DNA of 64,000 nucleotides from CAYOLL01 sp964404765 [NCBI: uncultured Gemmatimonadota bacterium] (GTDB taxonomy: Bacteria; 4572-55): NCBI GenBank assembly GCA_964404765.1, contig CAYOLL010000002.1, forward strand, positions 30,122-94,121, written 5' to 3'. Numbering within the stretch: the stretch's first letter is position 1; the number at the start of each line of letters is the position of its first letter. The position numbers were made by a program, and so were the translations under genes. Shown here in pieces: positions 54,192 through 63,158 of the stretch. The notes beneath the pieces are model-generated. The model did not search any database and was not told where the DNA came from. It saw nothing but the letters and a program-made list of their open reading frames with translations.

Positions 54192-55040
54192 ATGCGTATT
54201 TGGACACATTTAAATTACAAACGATGGTTTTACGCACAACCGCAAAATTGGAAAAAATTGTCGATCGCATTGTGGTTTTGCGCTTTACTGTTTGGGCCGT
54301 CGCTTTGCCTGGCAGCAGACGAAACGGCTATGGCGCTTATTCCCGGCGGCAAATTTACCCCGCTATATACATCGGACACGACCAAGGTTGTCGTCGATTC
54401 ATTCTATTTGGATATTTATCCGGTCACGAATCAGCAATTTTTAGCTTTTGTCCGGCAATATCCAAAATGGCAGAAGTCGCACGTAAAGCCGGTTTTTGCC
54501 GATATTAACTATCTGAAGCACTGGCCTGCTGCTTTTACTTTCGGTGCTGATTCCAGTAAAATTAGCCGGCAACCGGTGACACATGTCTCGTGGTTTGCTG
54601 CCAAAAATTACTGCGAGTGCCAGGGGAAACACTTACCGACATCTCTGGAATGGGAACTTGTCGGCATGGCCAGCGAAACCCATCCCAGAGGGGCGGCGGT
54701 TGAACCTGGCTTCAATCAGCGCATTTTGGATTGGTACAGCAAGCCAAACCCGCCAAAGTTGGGAACGGTAGGCTCAACATTTAAAAACTACTATGGCATT
54801 TATGACTTACATGGCTTAGTCTGGGAATGGGTATTGGACTTTAATACGGCGATTTTGAGTGGCGACTCACGCGGAGATAGCGGAGTAGATCGCAATTTAT
54901 TTTGCGCGGGTGGATCCGTCGAATCGACAGATGTCCAAAATTATGCCGCCTATATGCGCTATGCCATGCGCGCCAGTTTGAAAGCGGACTATACAACCTC
55001 AAATCTGGGTTTTCGCTGCGCCAAAAAGACGCCGCGCTGA
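54192..55040 (+). CDS. SUMF1/formylglycine-generating-type domain protein, exported
   Basis: The SUMF1-like fold is clear: LIPGGKFTPLYTSD, VDSFYLDIYPVTNQQFLAFV, PVTHVSWFAAKNYCECQGKH, LPTSLEWELVG, YGIYDLHGLVWEWVLDF and the C-terminal NLGFRCAKK. A hydrophobic segment (KLSIALWFCALLFGPSLCLA) just after the start gives export. I choose 54192; the frame is open from 54075 with no ribosome site. The catalytic cysteine pair of true formylglycine enzymes is not evident, so the role may be structural. A SCO-family gene follows 22 bases later. Confidence 0.8.
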   Translation: MRIWTHLNYKRWFYAQPQNWKKLSIALWFCALLFGPSLCLAADETAMALIPGGKFTPLYTSDTTKVVVDSFYLDIYPVTNQQFLAFVRQYPKWQKSHVKPVFADINYLKHWPAAFTFGADSSKISRQPVTHVSWFAAKNYCECQGKHLPTSLEWELVGMASETHPRGAAVEPGFNQRILDWYSKPNPPKLGTVGSTFKNYYGIYDLHGLVWEWVLDFNTAILSGDSRGDSGVDRNLFCAGGSVESTDVQNYAAYMRYAMRASLKADYTTSNLGFRCAKKTPR

Positions 55041-55062
55041 TTAATTTAAAAGGAGATTAGAG

Positions 55063-55731
55063 ATGCGAATCAGGATCATTTTTTTCTTGCTAATCGGCGC
55101 AATCTCATGCACCAAAAATGCGCCGGAAGTTGCTCAACAGCAACCCGCCGCAGATTCAACCCATCTGGCTACTAAGGAAAAGTCATGCTGCGATTCCGAC
55201 TCGGCGGATACCGCCGGGTTAGCGCCGGGCGCGCATACCGACGCTTCCATCTACAATTTGGAAGCGATGTGGAAACGGCAGGATGGTCAGCAAATACAGT
55301 TGGGTGATTTGGGTGGCAAAGTGCAGGTCATCACTTTGATTTATGCCAATTGCCAATATGTCTGTCCACGCATTGTGGCCGATATGAAGCGAATTGAGGC
55401 GGAAACCCATCAAAAATACGGCGAAAAAGTTGCCTTCGTTGCCGTTTCGATTGATCCGGATCGGGATACGCCGGAACGGTTGACCAAATTTGCCGGTGAT
55501 AACGGTCTGGAGGCGAAAAGTTGGACGCTGCTATGCGGCAGTTCTGACAATGTGCTGGAATTAGCCGCGCTGCTTGGTTTTAAATACAAAAAGATAAGCG
55601 ATAGCGACTTTGTCCATTCCAATATGATTACCGTGCTGAATACAAAAGGCGAAATCAAGCATCAGCAAATCGGACTCGGAACCGACCCGTCGGCGTCTTT
55701 GACAGCCATCGCGCAACTTCTTCCACTTTAG
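55063..55731 (+). CDS. SCO1/SenC-family copper chaperone lipoprotein
   Basis: This 222-residue protein starts MRIRIIFFLLIGAISCTKNA with a lipobox cysteine at residue 16. The thioredoxin fold carries the copper motif ANCQYVCPRIVADMKRIE (CxxxC, about residues 97-101) and the distal histidine in DFVHSNMITVLNTKGEI. FVAVSIDPDRDTPERLTKF is typical. It delivers copper or reduces disulfides during assembly of a copper enzyme such as cytochrome oxidase or nitrite reductase. GGAG lies before the ATG. It forms an operon with the SUMF1 gene. Confidence 0.93.
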   Translation: MRIRIIFFLLIGAISCTKNAPEVAQQQPAADSTHLATKEKSCCDSDSADTAGLAPGAHTDASIYNLEAMWKRQDGQQIQLGDLGGKVQVITLIYANCQYVCPRIVADMKRIEAETHQKYGEKVAFVAVSIDPDRDTPERLTKFAGDNGLEAKSWTLLCGSSDNVLELAALLGFKYKKISDSDFVHSNMITVLNTKGEIKHQQIGLGTDPSASLTAIAQLLPL

Positions 55732-55769
55732 CTGATTAAATTTCTGTCATTTATTCTATGATGTTCTAC

Positions 55770-55925
55770 GCCTGAATTATTCATGATAGTCTCACGCAAA
55801 GGCGCTAAGACGCAAAGGGGAAACGAGTTATAAAAAATTTGCTTTGAAACTTGTTTTTGAAATCCAAAATGCCGAAGATCCAGTTTTTTCAAGGCTTCGC
55901 GCCTTGCGTGATGAATAATTCAGGC
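55770..55925. repeat. CCTGAATTATTCA-type palindromic element, long copy
   Basis: GCCTGAATTATTCATGATAG at 55770 and ATGAATAATTCAGGC at 55911-55925 are inverts. CACGCAAAGGCGC and GCGCCTTGCGTG pair inside. The right end reaches the stop codon of the cyclase gene. Relatives: 24222-24253 and 61165-61266. Confidence 0.78.
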
Positions 55926-58900
55926 TACGATGCAGAAAGATGACGAATTCGCTCCGAAAAGTAAGCGCCGGGAGTCTTTTCGTTCATTTCTTTGAATAAC
56001 AAAAGGGCCGCTTGACGGTGATCGTCGCTATGGGTAAGCTGCCACAAATCATAATGCAATTCGGCTTTGTCCAATAAGCTGGCGGCCTGCTCGATGAGCG
56101 CCAGCAAGGCCAGATAGGGGCGGGATGTGCTGATTTGTTTCTTGCGAGATTTGATTAGCTTAAGCTTGGCGGCCAGAACACTGCTATTAAATAATGCCTC
56201 CGTATTTTTAACACTGTGAGCCATTTTCTGCGCTTCTTTATTCAGTTCAGCCGCCGCGGCATATCTACCCAGCCGAAATTGCAGCGTGGCTTTATCCACC
56301 AGATTGCGAGACAAATCATCTTTAATCTGCAGCTCACGGCTGATTTCGATTGCCTGATCGCAGTATGTCAGGGCTTCTTCAAACTTGCCGAGCCGGGCAA
56401 AGACTTCACTGATTCTGGCATAGGCGCGCAGGATGCCTTTTTTATCCCCTAAGGTTCTGCTTAATAATAGCTTACGTTCATAGATCGTTTCGGCGCGCTC
56501 GTAATCACCCTTCATCAAGTAAATATTCCCGACTTTTTCCAGCGCGATGGAAAATAGCAGTTTATCGCCCAACTCCTCGCTGATTTGCATGTAGCGCTCA
56601 TAACATTTGCGAGCTTGATCAAAGTTGCCTAACTCAAAGTAGACGCTGCCCATGTTGCCAATCGCCACACAAATTCCCTTTTTGTCGCCAATTTCTTCAA
56701 TCAAATTCAGTTTGATTTGATAACAGGCCATGGCCTGCTCCAATTGCCCTGTGCGACGGTAAATATTGCCGATATTGCCCATCGCAATCGAAATGCCCTG
56801 CTTGTCCTGACGCTGCTCACACAGTTCCAAATCCTGCTGAAAATATTGAACCGCGGCATCGTACTCGCCCCGCAAATAGTACAAATTGCCGATTTTGCCG
56901 GTAATGGTGGTTACCTCACGCAAGTCGCCAATTTCCTGATTGATCTTTAAGGCGATTTTAAAATATTCCATCGCCCGCTCGTTTTGACTCCGCAAATAGA
57001 GCGCCCAACCCAACCGTCGATAGACCCTGGCGATTCTGGCGCGATCATTGAGGAGACTGGCCGGAATCAGCAATTTTTTATAAATTTGCTCGGCATGATT
57101 CCACTCCCCGATAATCTCCAAAATCTGACCCTTTTTAAGTAAGGTATCAAAGTTTTTCTCGTTGAGCCAACGCTCATCAAATTGGCGCCGATGCTCGGCA
57201 ATCAACGGGTTTTCATTGGCCAGGTTGTCATCCAAAAGAGCGCTTAGAATGTTGAGCAGTTTGTTGTAATGCGTGAGAGCCAGATCGTTATGATATTTTT
57301 CGCGCGAATGATCGCCGGCTTTTTCTAGGTAGAAAATGGCTTTCGCATAATTTTCGGCCATTTCATAGTGATAGGCTAATTCGTTGAGGTAAGAGGTGAT
57401 AACCCGTTGAAAAAGCCGCTCATACGCCTGGGCGGCGACTTCGTGCAAGGTCCGGCGCTGCGATTTTAGCTGCATGTCATAAACAGTATCGCGCATCAGG
57501 GCATGACGAAAAACATAACGCGCTTCGGAAAGTGACTGCCAGATTGAACGGCGCTCGGCTACCTTCAGCATATCGCCAATATCGTGCGGCTCTCCGATCA
57601 TATCCAGCAGTACGGAAATTTCAAACTCTTGCCCCAGGATGGCTGCGGTTTGCACCAGATTTTTGACTGCGCTGGTAAGCCGATCCAGGCGGGCGATCAA
57701 GACCGTGCGCACATCGGTCGGAATCATTAGCGATTTAACGATAGGCGTTAAACCATTCTTGCCTTTTTGGATGAGACCTTCCTCTACCAGATAATGAAGC
57801 ATCTGCTCAACAAAAAACGGGTTGCCATCCGTGCGATCAAGTAATAAGCTGACCAATTCGTCAGCGACCCGATCTGTAGCATTATAGCCCCGGCTCATCA
57901 AAATGACATGAGCCAACTCGCGTACATTTTCACGCCCCAGCGCTTTTAGTTCGATATAAAGCGTCGCCAGGGATTGGATCGCCGGCAAGGTTTCGCCCTC
58001 AATGCGGCAAACAGCCAAGATCGCCACCGGATAGCCGGATAACGCATCCACGAGATGCTGCACCAATAGCAACGAGTGGTTGTCCAGCCAATGCGCATCC
58101 TCCAGTTCCAAAATGAGCGGCTGGCGCAAGCTCTCTGCCTTAATAAGATTTTCTAACGCAACCAGGGTATTTTCAAAACGCAATCGCGGTTCTAACTGAT
58201 GATAGAGCGAATCCGGCCAGTATAGTTCGACCAGCGCTGCCAGCAAAAAGCGGGTGCGCTCCAATTCCTTGCGAATTTGGGCGTCGGGTGTTTGCTGAAT
58301 CAAGTCGCCCAAAATGCGCTCAAAACGGCGTTTTCGTTCCGACTCGTCTAACTGCCGGTTTTGTTGAAAATAGTCGCGCAGCAAATAGCGAAATGGATTA
58401 AGAGTCTGGCGTAAAATCTCGTCGGCCGGACAATGTAGCCAGGTTATTTTGGGGCCGCTTGTTTGACGGCAAATAGCGGTAAACTCATCAATAAGACGGC
58501 TTTTGCCGATGCCGGCTTCTCCGGAAATCATACAAATACCGGCAAAGTGGCCGGTTAAAATCGGGTGGATAAATTCGTGCAGTTGGGTTAATTCACGCGA
58601 TCGGCCGACTAACCCGATTTGTTCGCGGCGAAAAATTCCGGAAAAATCAGCATGAAGACGACCCAACAAGGAAAAAGCCGGCAAAGGCTCCTGAAAGCCT
58701 TTAAACTGGAACTCGCCTACCGATTTGATATCATAACGTGCGCCGGCCAGACGCTGTGTTTCATTATCCAGCCAGAATGCGTTCCAATCCGCTTTCATCA
58801 TCAAACGTGCGGCCAGGTTAATGCCACGACCGCAACAGGTGTAGTCACTACGCAAATTTGAACCGGCAAAACCAGCGTACATAAGGCGATACGTAATACC

Positions 58901-59863
58901 GGCGCGGATAACTGCCGTCGTGCTTTCTTTTAAAGCCAGAATAAAATTTAAAGCGCGTTCGCCACTATTTTCGTAGCTAAGCGGGGCGCCCCAAAAAAGC
59001 AGCAGATTGCAGCCTTTGTCGCCAAAATCCAGCTTGGCCAATGAACCGCCAAACTGCCGCAGCAAACGAAACGTCAGGCTGATGAACTCTGTCAGTTCTG
59101 TTTCGCCCAGCGCATCGCGCACTCCTAAGAAAACTGTGATTACGTTACGAAATTCTCCATCGGCGCTAAGCTGACTCAGACCGGGCGGGGCAAACAGGCT
59201 GATAATTTTATCTTCTACGGCCGGAATTTGAATGGCCTGCGGCTCCGGCGTATGGGATTGAACATCCAGCAAGCGGTAAAAATTGCTGTTAATTTCTTCA
59301 ACTTCCAGCACTTTTTTTAGGCGGGTATAGATGCTTTTTGCCAAAATAATTTGGCCGCGTTGGGCCAGATGCTCGGCTTCGGTGCAGGCTTCAATGGCCT
59401 CGCCTTTAAAGTAATACACATACTGGGCCGGTTCATCATTGCCACCAAGGATTCCCCAGTCAGTCTCGCCTTCGCCAACGCCGACTTTGATTGAAATCTT
59501 GAAGACGCCTTGCGGAATTTCTAAAGGCGGCCGTGTCTCTACGGCACGCTGAATACGGCGGGCCGCCTGCACAGCACGGTAGCAGGTGTCCAAATCATCA
59601 CCTAAAAAAATTGCCTGAAAAGAGTCGCCGGCAAATCCCGTAATAAAACCGTCGTGAGCGTAAACGCTTTTCACCAGCGGATCGAATAAGCTGCGGAGTA
59701 AGACTGCCAAAAGCTCAGCGTTTTCCTTACCGCGCTGCATTAAAACTTCGGTCATGTGGGTAAAGCCGGACATATCAGCGAAAAGGGCAACAGCATGAAA
59801 TCGCCCTTTTGTTTCGCCGCTTTTGAAACGCTCGGCTATAAAGTGTGGAACCAACTGGCGCAT
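55925..59863 (-). CDS. Cyclase-domain/AAA ATPase/TPR regulator
   Basis: This 1312-residue cytoplasmic protein has three regions. Residues about 20-190 are a class III nucleotide cyclase domain (AVALFADMSGFTHMTEVLMQ and GFITGFAGDSFQAIF with both metal Asp positions); a second, degenerate cyclase-like domain spans about 230-390 (VFLGVRDALGETE). An AAA/STAND-type ATPase begins at about 415 with Walker A SGEAGIGKSRLIDEF and LELEDAHWLDNHSL. The C-terminal 500 residues are TPRs (GKIGNLYYLRGEYDAAVQYF). It resembles cyclase-coupled STAND regulators. Ligand and output are unknown. Confidence 0.85.
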   Translation of the reverse strand: MRQLVPHFIAERFKSGETKGRFHAVALFADMSGFTHMTEVLMQRGKENAELLAVLLRSLFDPLVKSVYAHDGFITGFAGDSFQAIFLGDDLDTCYRAVQAARRIQRAVETRPPLEIPQGVFKISIKVGVGEGETDWGILGGNDEPAQYVYYFKGEAIEACTEAEHLAQRGQIILAKSIYTRLKKVLEVEEINSNFYRLLDVQSHTPEPQAIQIPAVEDKIISLFAPPGLSQLSADGEFRNVITVFLGVRDALGETELTEFISLTFRLLRQFGGSLAKLDFGDKGCNLLLFWGAPLSYENSGERALNFILALKESTTAVIRAGITYRLMYAGFAGSNLRSDYTCCGRGINLAARLMMKADWNAFWLDNETQRLAGARYDIKSVGEFQFKGFQEPLPAFSLLGRLHADFSGIFRREQIGLVGRSRELTQLHEFIHPILTGHFAGICMISGEAGIGKSRLIDEFTAICRQTSGPKITWLHCPADEILRQTLNPFRYLLRDYFQQNRQLDESERKRRFERILGDLIQQTPDAQIRKELERTRFLLAALVELYWPDSLYHQLEPRLRFENTLVALENLIKAESLRQPLILELEDAHWLDNHSLLLVQHLVDALSGYPVAILAVCRIEGETLPAIQSLATLYIELKALGRENVRELAHVILMSRGYNATDRVADELVSLLLDRTDGNPFFVEQMLHYLVEEGLIQKGKNGLTPIVKSLMIPTDVRTVLIARLDRLTSAVKNLVQTAAILGQEFEISVLLDMIGEPHDIGDMLKVAERRSIWQSLSEARYVFRHALMRDTVYDMQLKSQRRTLHEVAAQAYERLFQRVITSYLNELAYHYEMAENYAKAIFYLEKAGDHSREKYHNDLALTHYNKLLNILSALLDDNLANENPLIAEHRRQFDERWLNEKNFDTLLKKGQILEIIGEWNHAEQIYKKLLIPASLLNDRARIARVYRRLGWALYLRSQNERAMEYFKIALKINQEIGDLREVTTITGKIGNLYYLRGEYDAAVQYFQQDLELCEQRQDKQGISIAMGNIGNIYRRTGQLEQAMACYQIKLNLIEEIGDKKGICVAIGNMGSVYFELGNFDQARKCYERYMQISEELGDKLLFSIALEKVGNIYLMKGDYERAETIYERKLLLSRTLGDKKGILRAYARISEVFARLGKFEEALTYCDQAIEISRELQIKDDLSRNLVDKATLQFRLGRYAAAAELNKEAQKMAHSVKNTEALFNSSVLAAKLKLIKSRKKQISTSRPYLALLALIEQAASLLDKAELHYDLWQLTHSDDHRQAALLLFKEMNEKTPGAYFSERIRHLSAS

Positions 59864-59926
59864 GACGTTGCCACTCCGAATGGACGGCTGTTTATTTATG
59901 CTCGTTTGGAATTGATTTTTAGTATA

Positions 59927-59975
59927 GAAAAAGCCGCCTGGACCAATTCATATCGTATTGACCAACAGGCGGCTT
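59927..59975 (-). terminator. Terminator of the small lipoprotein gene 60001-60459
   Basis: Read on the minus strand, AAGCCGCCTG and CAGGCGGCTT arms (59966-59975 and 59931-59940) enclose a 25-base loop and are followed by TTT. It separates this gene from the cyclase gene. Confidence 0.6.
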
Positions 59976-60000
59976 GTCAAGCACTTTGTATATGGGAAAT

Positions 60001-60459
60001 TTATGGGACGCGGAATAAGCAGCCTAAATTTTCGTCATCCTGAGCCAGATGGTACGCGCCGGAAGTCAGCATTTGGGTCGGCTTAATCTCAAAGATGTTT
60101 TCATCGAGTTTTTTGACTTCAATCGGAATGATGGGAATAATGCCGCGCCACATTTTTTGAACCCCGCGACTGTAAGCCCTGGAATATAGGCGGAACGCAC
60201 TCTCTGAAACCGGTTTTGAGGTCATAACGATAAATATTGGCTGTTTCTGAACCACTGTTAAATCCGTCAGCTTGAGCTTTTCGGTATTGGCCAGCCCGGA
60301 CTCATTCTTCCAGCCAACCTGCCGGGTTTGCCATTCATAAAATTTGAGCTCAGTTAACCCTTTGTCTTTATAGTAAAAACCCGGGTGATCCGGCTTGCTG
60401 GAGCATCCGCCTAAAAAAATCAGCATAACCACAAAAAAGAAATTAACACGTTTTCTCAT
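60001..60459 (-). CDS. Hypothetical lipoprotein
   Basis: This 152-residue protein starts MRKRVNFFFVVMLIFLGGCS, a clear SPII signal with LGGC. The mature part has beta-type stretches (FYEWQTRQVGWKN, KKLDENIFEIKPTQMLTSGA). I recognise no family. GGGAGGTTTTAC precedes the ATG. It is a single gene with its own terminator, divergent from the next lipoprotein gene at 60690. Confidence 0.68.
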   Translation of the reverse strand: MRKRVNFFFVVMLIFLGGCSSKPDHPGFYYKDKGLTELKFYEWQTRQVGWKNESGLANTEKLKLTDLTVVQKQPIFIVMTSKPVSESAFRLYSRAYSRGVQKMWRGIIPIIPIEVKKLDENIFEIKPTQMLTSGAYHLAQDDENLGCLFRVP

Positions 60460-60689
60460 GTAAAACCTCCCAGAAAATAAATGAACATGCCCTTTAAAAA
60501 AATTGCAGTTTCAAATCAAATTTATGACGCAGTTCCGTCAATGTCAATACCATTTATTTTGGACTGTTTATTAGTGACGTCCTTTTGAGATTATCTGGCG
60601 GCGTAATGAACTTGACCGTAATCGCATTTGTGTTTATATTGTTATCGCTTGTATCACTGTCAAACTTTTTAGAAAGAGGAGAGAAAAGT

Positions 60690-61037
60690 ATGCGCAAAAT
60701 ATTGATAGTCCTTAGCCTGGGCGCCGTGGTGCTGATCCAGGCCTGTAACACGATTTTTAAACAGACCGAAATAGTTGATATAACAAGCGCGCCCAATAGT
60801 TACGACGGTAAAACAGTAACCGTTGCCGGTTTTATCAGCAATATCATCTCGATCCCGTTAGTTAATATTCGCGCTTTTAAATTAAAAGACGGTGAAGATT
60901 CCATTTGGATCCTCGGTCGCGCGCCCAAGTCCGAAGGCAGTGAGGTGCTGATCACTGGTGAGGTCGATGTCGCCATTCGTCTGGGTGATATGAATCTCGG
61001 AACAGTCATTCGGCTAAAAGATGAAGACAGCAATTAG
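60690..61037 (+). CDS. Small OB-fold-like lipoprotein
   Basis: This 115-residue protein starts MRKILIVLSLGAVVLIQACN with a lipobox cysteine near residue 19. The mature part resembles the small OB-like 'cytochrome/tRNA-anti-like' modules: YDGKTVTVAGFISNIISIPL, then FKLKDGEDSIWILGR and VLITGEVDVAIRLG. AGAGGAGAG lies before ATG 60690. An upstream frame from 60585 lacks such a site. A nucleic-acid role cannot be inferred for an exported lipoprotein. Confidence 0.68.
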   Translation: MRKILIVLSLGAVVLIQACNTIFKQTEIVDITSAPNSYDGKTVTVAGFISNIISIPLVNIRAFKLKDGEDSIWILGRAPKSEGSEVLITGEVDVAIRLGDMNLGTVIRLKDEDSN

Positions 61038-61164
61038 TTTTTTGGACAGATTACATCGCGTGGAACTTGTCCCGGATAAAAAAATGCTGGACAAAAGCAT
61101 AGGAATATGCTTTTATTTTAGCGGGCATAAAACAGTTTAGTTAAAAGAGCGTCATTTTCGTATT

Positions 61165-61266
61165 CCTGAATTATTCACCACGAAATGCACTAAATACACG
61201 AAAGGGAAGATGCTAAGTCTGATAAACCCTTATCTTTCGTGCTTTTCGCGGTCAATTTATGACCTG
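61165..61266. repeat. CCTGAATTATTCA/CACGAA-type palindromic element
   Basis: CCTGAATTATTCACCACGAA and the right part TTCGCGGTCAATTTATGACC with a final CAGG-complement are imperfect inverts. ACACGAAAGGG and CCCTTATCTTTCGTG pair inside. It lies in the 405-base gap before the DHH gene; the rest of the gap shows nothing clear. Confidence 0.6.
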
Positions 61267-61442
61267 AAAAATGCGGATTTTTGTTACAAAGACGCAATGG
61301 CTTTAAGTTTTACTGTGTTTCTTGATAAATTAAGTTTTTAGCTTTTGCAATTTTATGGCGCAAATTTGTTCAGAATTGAAATATCGAAAAATCGGTCGAA
61401 TTATATTTTCTGCAATTTATTCACCCATCAAAGGAGTCTTCT

Positions 61443-62360
61443 ATGAAGCTAATCACCCGTTCCGATTTTGACGGCCTTGTCTGCGCTGTTTTCCTTAAAG
61501 AAGTGGTGCAATTGGATGAAGTCGAATTTGCCCATCCTAAAGATGTGCAGGACGGCAAGGTCTCCGTTACCGCCGACCACATTTTGACCAACTTGCCTTA
61601 CGTACCTGGCGTAGGTTTATGGTTTGACCATCACTCCAGCGAAAGCGGACGCATGGATGATGATCTAAACTTTTCCGGATCGTATGAAATTGCCCCTAGC
61701 GCGGCGCGCGTTGTCTATAATTTTTACAAAGGCAAAACCGATAAGTTGGAGAAATACAAGGAATTGCTGGCTGATGTCGATAAATACGATTCCGCTCAAT
61801 TGGCCAAAGAAGATGTTCTTAACCCGCAGGGTTGGATTTTGTTGGCTTATATCATGGATCCCCGCACAGGACTTGGTTTTCACCATGATTATGCGATTAG
61901 CAACCGCCAATTGATGTATAAAATGATTGATTTGATCCAAAACTACCCGGTGAGCGAGATTGTTACTGACCCGGATGTCAAAGTTCGCATCGACCGATAT
62001 TTTTCCGAGCAAAAAAAGCATGAGGAATTCTTGCGGAAAAACTCGCGCCAAATCAGCAATGTTGTTATTACCGATTTGCGCGGAATCAAAGATATTCTGG
62101 TTGGGAACCGTTTCAGCATTTATCTGATGTATCCGGAAACGAATGTCTCACTGCGCGTGTTTGATGGTCGAAACGCTGAGGTCGTCGTTGTCGCCGGCGG
62201 ATACAGCATCTTTAATAAGACGGCCAAAGCGGACCTTGGTGAGCTATTTTCCCGTTATGGTGGCGGTGGTCACAAAGCATCGGGGACATGCCAGCTTAAA
62301 CCGACTGAAACCGATCAAAAAGTTCAAGAAATTATTGACGCGATTGTCAAGCAGGGTTAA
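61443..62360 (+). CDS. DHH-family phosphoesterase (exopolyphosphatase-like)
   Basis: This 305-residue two-domain enzyme has metal motifs TRSDFDGLVCAVFLKE (residues 5-20) and GLWFDHHSSESGR (about 59-71). The DHHA1 domain has SRYGGGGHKASGTCQLKP. It belongs to the DHH group annotated as exopolyphosphatase-like and may cleave short nucleic acid or polyphosphate ends; the substrate cannot be read from sequence. AAAGGAG precedes the ATG and a terminator follows. Confidence 0.87.
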   Translation: MKLITRSDFDGLVCAVFLKEVVQLDEVEFAHPKDVQDGKVSVTADHILTNLPYVPGVGLWFDHHSSESGRMDDDLNFSGSYEIAPSAARVVYNFYKGKTDKLEKYKELLADVDKYDSAQLAKEDVLNPQGWILLAYIMDPRTGLGFHHDYAISNRQLMYKMIDLIQNYPVSEIVTDPDVKVRIDRYFSEQKKHEEFLRKNSRQISNVVITDLRGIKDILVGNRFSIYLMYPETNVSLRVFDGRNAEVVVVAGGYSIFNKTAKADLGELFSRYGGGGHKASGTCQLKPTETDQKVQEIIDAIVKQG

Positions 62361-62382
62361 TTGTAACGTGAAGTCGGTATTG

Positions 62383-62414
62383 GGGTTATAGGTATTACCT
62401 ATAACCCTTTTTTT
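62383..62414 (+). terminator. Rho-independent terminator after the DHH gene
   Basis: GGGTTATAGGT (62383-62393) and ACCTATAACCC (62397-62407) with loop ATT are followed by seven Ts. It isolates the next three-gene cassette from the DHH gene. Confidence 0.9.
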
Positions 62415-62458
62415 ATAATCAACTTTGCCCAAAAATAACGAGTTTAATGGAAAGCAAA

Positions 62459-62890
62459 ATGGCGGATTTTATTCTGGTTAACAACGATATTGTTCTGTTT
62501 CTACCGGCCTTTTCGCCGGCAGTGGTTGTACCATTGCCGGGCACAATTGCCGGTTCCGGTAGCCCAATTAATGGCACCGGCAAGCCTGTCTGTGTGGACG
62601 GCGATGAATCCAAAGTGCAGGTAGCCGGTTGTATGTACGTTGCACCGCCGTTTGTGATTCCGGGTGTGGGGACGCTTAAAATACAAGCCATAGCATCAGA
62701 CCAAAAGGCCAAAAAAGTTAAGGCCGGCGGCAAAGCCGTACTGCTCAAAGGTATCCAATTTGATGCTGTTTTTGAAGTCCAGACGCCAGCGCAAATGCCA
62801 CCGCCGGCCAGTTCACCCGACCCGACGCCAAAATATCCAGGCGGGAAGGGCATGTTTATTTCGACAAATCTGCTTGTCAAAGCATCTTAA
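62459..62890 (+). CDS. PAAR-like spike-tip protein candidate
   Basis: This 143-residue protein starts MADFILVNNDIV. It has a Gly/Pro-rich beta core: VVPLPGTIAGSGSPINGTG, KPVCVDGDESKVQVAGCMYV, PPFVIPGVGTLKIQAIASDQ, GGKAVLLKGIQFDAVFEVQ. These features recall PAAR-like (DUF4150/DUF4280) tips of type VI secretion and extracellular contractile systems. It has no export signal, as expected for an injected or tail protein. The longer start at 62447 has no better ribosome site. The assignment is by resemblance only, and it should be tested. Confidence 0.5.
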   Translation: MADFILVNNDIVLFLPAFSPAVVVPLPGTIAGSGSPINGTGKPVCVDGDESKVQVAGCMYVAPPFVIPGVGTLKIQAIASDQKAKKVKAGGKAVLLKGIQFDAVFEVQTPAQMPPPASSPDPTPKYPGGKGMFISTNLLVKAS

Positions 62891-62978
62891 TATTTATACC
62901 TTGCTAGGGTAATCATCCTAAAGCTTTAAAATTTCGTAACCCGGTGCAATGACCGGAAAACATTCAAAGTGGGGTTTT

Positions 62979-63158
62979 ATGCGCGAACAACTTTTAAAAC
63001 GATTGCAAGAGCTCAAAGCTGAGTATGAGTCCGGCCAGAAAATGGTGGCGGAATTTGAAACTAAACAGCTTGAGCTACAAAAAACACTGCTGCGAATCAG
63101 CGGCGCTATTCAAGTTCTGGAAGAAGAATTGACCAAAAATGAAAGCGCACCGGTATGA
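62979..63158 (+). CDS. Small coiled-coil protein
   Basis: This 59-residue protein starts MREQLLKRLQELKAEYESGQ and is one continuous amphipathic helix with heptad-like Leu/Ile spacing. GGGG lies just before ATG 62979; the ATG at 62949 is less well placed. Its stop overlaps the next start by four bases (ATGA), so both are translated together. It could be a small tail-assembly or chaperone-like partner; there is no family call. Confidence 0.6.
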   Translation: MREQLLKRLQELKAEYESGQKMVAEFETKQLELQKTLLRISGAIQVLEEELTKNESAPV

